This document shows positions 7,288 through 10,348 of a DNA stretch of 10,348 nt, one piece after another. The position numbers and the translations under genes are program-made. The DNA comes from Kiritimatiellia bacterium (GTDB lineage: Bacteria > Verrucomicrobiota > Kiritimatiellia > RFP12 > UBA1067). The DNA lies in contig JAGDAE010000164.1 of the NCBI GenBank assembly GCA_017959645.1, positions 1 to 10,348 on the forward strand, read 5' to 3'. The first letter of the stretch is position 1. Each line of letters opens with the position of its first letter. Below the pieces are notes generated by a model. The model made no database searches. It was not told where the DNA came from and saw nothing but the letters and a program-made list of their open reading frames with translations.

Positions 7288-10200
7288 CGATTCTCTCCCC
7301 AAGCGTCGAACGGCTGCTTTCGGCTTCGATTTCCCGCGTCAGGCGCATATATCTTCTGCGCGGTGCGGCCATGACTCTCGCGTCGCTGCTCGCCGGCGCT
7401 CTTGCCGTCATGGCGATCGATGCGAAATTCGCGATCTTCTCCGTGTCCGCGCGATGGTGGATGTCTGCGGCGCTCTATGCGCTCGTCGTCGCGACGGCGG
7501 CGCTCTCGATCTTGCGTCCGCTTCTGCGCCGCATCGACGCCAGGCGAATGGCCGAAATTCTCGACGGACGCCACCCGGAGCACGAAGAATGTCTGATGAC
7601 GCTCGTGGAGCTGAACGAAAACCGGTCCGCCGGGTGTTCCGAACGGCTTTTGCAGGTTCTCGAAAAGAAGGCGTCGGACGCTGCGTCCAGACTGTCCGCC
7701 GAAAAGGAGTTTACGGCCAGAACGATCGTCAGGAGGCTGTGGATTCTTCTTTCCGTCGCCGGACTGCTCGCCGTGTTGTTCGCGGTCTTCCCCGGGGTCG
7801 CGGGACGGCTCTTCGTCCGCGCCGTCGCTCCGTGGGTGGATGTCGGCAATCTGTATGCCGACTGCATAACCGTCTCACCCGGCGACATCGACGCTCTCGC
7901 CGGATCGCTCGTGCGCATAGAGGCGGCAGTGGCCGGCGGCGACGTGCCGGCGATACGGATTTCGCGCAGAACCGGCAAGGGTTGGGGGCCGGAATTCTCC
8001 GAGCCGATGAAAGACGGCGTCTACGAATTTATCGCCGATATCGGCGACGCGGAATGGCGCTACCGCGTCTCCGCCGGCCACGCCGTCACCCGCCACTACC
8101 GCGTCAGGGTATTCGAGACTCCCAGATGCGAGAGTTTCGTCGCGCGCGTGGAGTATCCGGCCTACACGAGATTCGCGCCGGCCGTTTATTCCAACGAGGA
8201 GGCGACGACCGTGCAGGCGATCGAGGGCTCGCACGTGCGATTCGAGGCCAAGCCCGCGGGGAAAGACGTTTTCGCGAAAATTTTCGTCGGCGGCGTCGAG
8301 ACGAACGAGCATACGGCAGTATCCAATATCGTGACTTCGTGGTCGCTCGCGGTTTCCAACGCCGCCGGTTTTTCCGCGCCGGAACGCGGGGGTCTGATAC
8401 GGAGTTTGCCCGACGCTCCGCCGATCGTGGTCGTCGAAAGCCCCGATTCCGGCGTTTTGAGTCTGGCGCCGCACGCCAAATTCCCGCTTGAAATAACCGC
8501 GAGCGACGATGTGGGGATTTTCGCCCCCGAGCTGATCTACGCGAAAGCGGGCGGCGAGACTGTGAAGTGGCGCGATATTTCGGAATACGCCAAGACCGGT
8601 CCTTCGCTGTGGCGCGGCATGGACAGCATTGATCTTTCCACTCTCGATCTTGAAGGAATCGCTTCGGTCGAATTCGCGATAGTCGTTCGAGACTTCCGTC
8701 CGGAGCGTTTCGGCGGTCCGCACTGTGTGACTTCCGCGCCGGTCGTCGTGCGACTTGAGAACCGCGCGCTCAGCTTCGAGATGCAGGAGCTCGCCAAGGT
8801 GGTGGAGGAATCGAAGCGCCTGCTCGCCGAGGCCGAGAACCGCGTAAACGACGCGCAGAACGCCGCGTGGAACGATCAAGGGCGTGCGATACACGAGACT
8901 GGCGAGGCGAAAAAGCGGCTCGAAGAACTCGAAGCGCTGCTTGATGCCGACCGTCGCTTCGAGCCGATCGCCGGAGAAATACGCCGCACTCTGGAAAAAC
9001 TTTTCGAACCGGCGCTCGAGCGCCTGCGCGAGAGCCGGTACGCCGCGCAGGAGAAGCGGGTGCAGTCGCTGCGCGAGACGCTGCCGGAGCTCAAGGAAGC
9101 GCTGGAACGGCTGCGCCGGCTCGAGAAGCCGTTCGCCGAACGCGTTCAGGAACTCGAGAACGCCGAGCGGGTGGAAGATCTCGCGCGCAAGCAGCTCTCG
9201 CTCGAGAATGCGGCCAGACGCCTCGCCGCCGAGAATCCGCAAGACCCCGACCGTCTCGAGGCGTGGAAGCGCATGCAGGAGGAGGTCGCGCGGGAAACCG
9301 GCGAGCTGATCGACCGGCTTTCCGACCGGCAAGTGGACGAAGCGTGGCGGCAGATGAAAAAGGCCGTCGATTTGGCAAACCGGCTCAAGGAGAGCCTCGC
9401 GCTCGAAAACGACGCTTCCAGAAGCGAGGTCGCGAAGAAACAGGCGATGGACGAGATGGCGCGCCGCGACATGGAGCGGAAGCGGGAAATGCTCGCACAG
9501 GCGCTCGAGCACGAGCGCGCCGCCGAATGGCATCTCGGCGAGGCGGCGAAGAGCCAAAAGGCGAATCCGGACCATGCCGAGGACCAGAAACGCCAGGCGA
9601 TGCAACGCCTGCGCAACGCCGCCGATCTGCTCGAACAGGCGAACGCCGGACGCGATTCGGTCAAGGCGCTCGAGGCGGCGGCGGAAGAACTCGACAAGAT
9701 TCTCGGGAGCGAGAAGCCGGCCGAAAAGGCCCTCGAAGCTACGACGCGCTCGAAGCACGAACTCGAGAAGGAAGCCGATGCATTCGACAAGACCGCGCGC
9801 GAAAGCGCTTCCGCCGAACGCCGCCGCGACGCGGAACTGCGCAAAGAGGCCGCCGCGCTCGACGCCGAAGAGGAACTCAAGCGCGCGACCGAACGTCTCG
9901 CCTCCGGGGAAAACGGCGACGAATTCCGCGAACTCGACCGGATGATGGGCATCGCGCTCGAGGCGGACAGGAAAGCCCTCGAGGAAAATCTCGACAACGC
10001 GGCAAACCTCCCGCAGGATCTGGCGGCGCGTCTCGACCGGATGAAATCGGAATCCGGTCCGGATTCGAAAGCCGCGGCCGGGGATATCGAGAAAGCGGCG
10101 AAGAAGATAGCCGAAAAACTCGCGCAAGGGCTCAAGGCGGCGGCGGAGCGCGATCAGGGGTTCAAGAGCGCGCTTGAGGAGCGGACGCGCCGCGAAGAGG

Positions 10201-10348
10201 AGGCGGCGAGGAGCTGGCGGGAAGAACTCGAAAGGGCCGAATATGCCGACGGGCAGGACGCAATGCGCGAAAAGAGCGCCGACGACGGATTGAAGCGAGA
10301 GTCCGCCGATTTCGCCGGACAAGCTTCGCAGAGTCTCGAGGAGGGCCG
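7284..10348 (+). CDS. DUF4175-like membrane-anchored coiled-coil protein (3' partial)
   Basis: The frame is open from ATG 7284 to the right edge (about 1021 codons visible), and its ATG overlaps the upstream stop. Membrane helices lie at about 26-45, 58-78 and 151-171. Between helices 2 and 3 is a cytoplasmic segment with DARRMAEILDGRHPEHEE (85-102), like the conserved loop of DUF4175-type proteins. After helix 3 come periplasmic Ig-like domains: VSPGD near 198, EYPAYT (290-295), and an ASDDVGIF segment near 405, another trait of this family. From about residue 498 the chain becomes long, charged, Glu/Ala/Arg-rich heptad-like helix to the window end, which suggests rods or oligomers in the periplasm. 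Proteins of this kind are often the last large gene of MoxR-DUF58-BatA operons in planctomycetes and relatives; their function is unknown. The coding frame is supported by the family motifs and the coupled start. The C-terminus lies outside the window. Confidence 0.92.
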   Translation, partial: MTILSPSVERLLSASISRVRRIYLLRGAAMTLASLLAGALAVMAIDAKFAIFSVSARWWMSAALYALVVATAALSILRPLLRRIDARRMAEILDGRHPEHEECLMTLVELNENRSAGCSERLLQVLEKKASDAASRLSAEKEFTARTIVRRLWILLSVAGLLAVLFAVFPGVAGRLFVRAVAPWVDVGNLYADCITVSPGDIDALAGSLVRIEAAVAGGDVPAIRISRRTGKGWGPEFSEPMKDGVYEFIADIGDAEWRYRVSAGHAVTRHYRVRVFETPRCESFVARVEYPAYTRFAPAVYSNEEATTVQAIEGSHVRFEAKPAGKDVFAKIFVGGVETNEHTAVSNIVTSWSLAVSNAAGFSAPERGGLIRSLPDAPPIVVVESPDSGVLSLAPHAKFPLEITASDDVGIFAPELIYAKAGGETVKWRDISEYAKTGPSLWRGMDSIDLSTLDLEGIASVEFAIVVRDFRPERFGGPHCVTSAPVVVRLENRALSFEMQELAKVVEESKRLLAEAENRVNDAQNAAWNDQGRAIHETGEAKKRLEELEALLDADRRFEPIAGEIRRTLEKLFEPALERLRESRYAAQEKRVQSLRETLPELKEALERLRRLEKPFAERVQELENAERVEDLARKQLSLENAARRLAAENPQDPDRLEAWKRMQEEVARETGELIDRLSDRQVDEAWRQMKKAVDLANRLKESLALENDASRSEVAKKQAMDEMARRDMERKREMLAQALEHERAAEWHLGEAAKSQKANPDHAEDQKRQAMQRLRNAADLLEQANAGRDSVKALEAAAEELDKILGSEKPAEKALEATTRSKHELEKEADAFDKTARESASAERRRDAELRKEAAALDAEEELKRATERLASGENGDEFRELDRMMGIALEADRKALEENLDNAANLPQDLAARLDRMKSESGPDSKAAAGDIEKAAKKIAEKLAQGLKAAAERDQGFKSALEERTRREEEAARSWREELERAEYADGQDAMREKSADDGLKRESADFAGQASQSLEEG

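Noticed and set aside
4390..7302. Minus-strand open frame of about 970 codons opposite the BatA/vWA fusion.
   Set aside because: It is Arg-rich with no recognisable domains, and a clear multi-domain protein lies on the plus strand. This is a codon-bias shadow.
7875..10322. Long minus-strand open frame of about 815 codons opposite the last gene.
   Set aside because: It is the antisense of the coiled-coil gene. GC-rich codon choice and Leu/Glu/Arg-rich codons leave few stops on the other strand. The product shows only Arg/Leu/Phe-rich low-complexity sequence, with no family motif or ribosome site.
972..10339. CTCGAG hexamers (about 19 counted by eye), several times more than base composition predicts.
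   Set aside because: About half fall in the Glu-rich coiled coil and nearly all are in-frame CTC-GAG (Leu-Glu) codon pairs. Codon preference explains them, and no regular spacing or palindromic extension is seen.

Overview
The window is one continuous stretch of plus-strand coding sequence: five genes in a single operon with almost no space between them. Both ends run off the window, so the first gene lacks its start and the last lacks its stop. The DNA is GC-rich. The gene set (a squalene-cyclase-like repeat protein, a MoxR ATPase, a DUF58 protein, BatA/vWA membrane proteins and a DUF4175-like coiled-coil protein) is characteristic of the Planctomycetota / Lentisphaerota / Kiritimatiellota / Verrucomicrobiota assemblage. 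That assignment is an inference from gene content; there is no rRNA or other marker gene here.

Layout. (1) 1-1340: the end of a protein whose first visible residues are the tail of an ECF sigma factor region 4, read in frame into a transmembrane helix and an alpha-helical prenyltransferase/squalene-cyclase-type repeat domain. (2) 1337-2356: MoxR-family AAA+ ATPase. (3) 2364-3281: soluble DUF58 protein with a vWA-type MIDAS. (4) 3283-7287: a 1334-residue membrane protein that joins a BatA-like vWA protein to a second vWA/glutamine-amidotransferase-like membrane protein. (5) 7284-10348: a DUF4175-like protein with three membrane helices, extracytoplasmic Ig-like domains and more than 500 residues of charged coiled coil, still open at the window end.

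How they work together. MoxR ATPases act with vWA-domain partners as chaperone-like assembly or activation machines (RavA-ViaA, NorQ-NorD, CoxD-CoxE, and the Bat operons). Here the ATPase and the DUF58 protein are predicted cytoplasmic. The large vWA fusion, the coiled-coil protein and the repeat domain of gene 1 are predicted to be anchored in the inner membrane and to face the periplasm. The apparent sigma-factor fusion at the head of the operon suggests that a membrane-tethered sigma factor is tied to this envelope machine, possibly to sense its state and control its expression. This is the most interesting feature of the window, but its sigma part lies almost wholly upstream and needs the flanking sequence to confirm.

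There are no intergenic regions longer than 7 bases. I see no promoter, terminator, RNA gene, mobile element, CRISPR array or attachment site. The operon promoter must be upstream and the terminator downstream.
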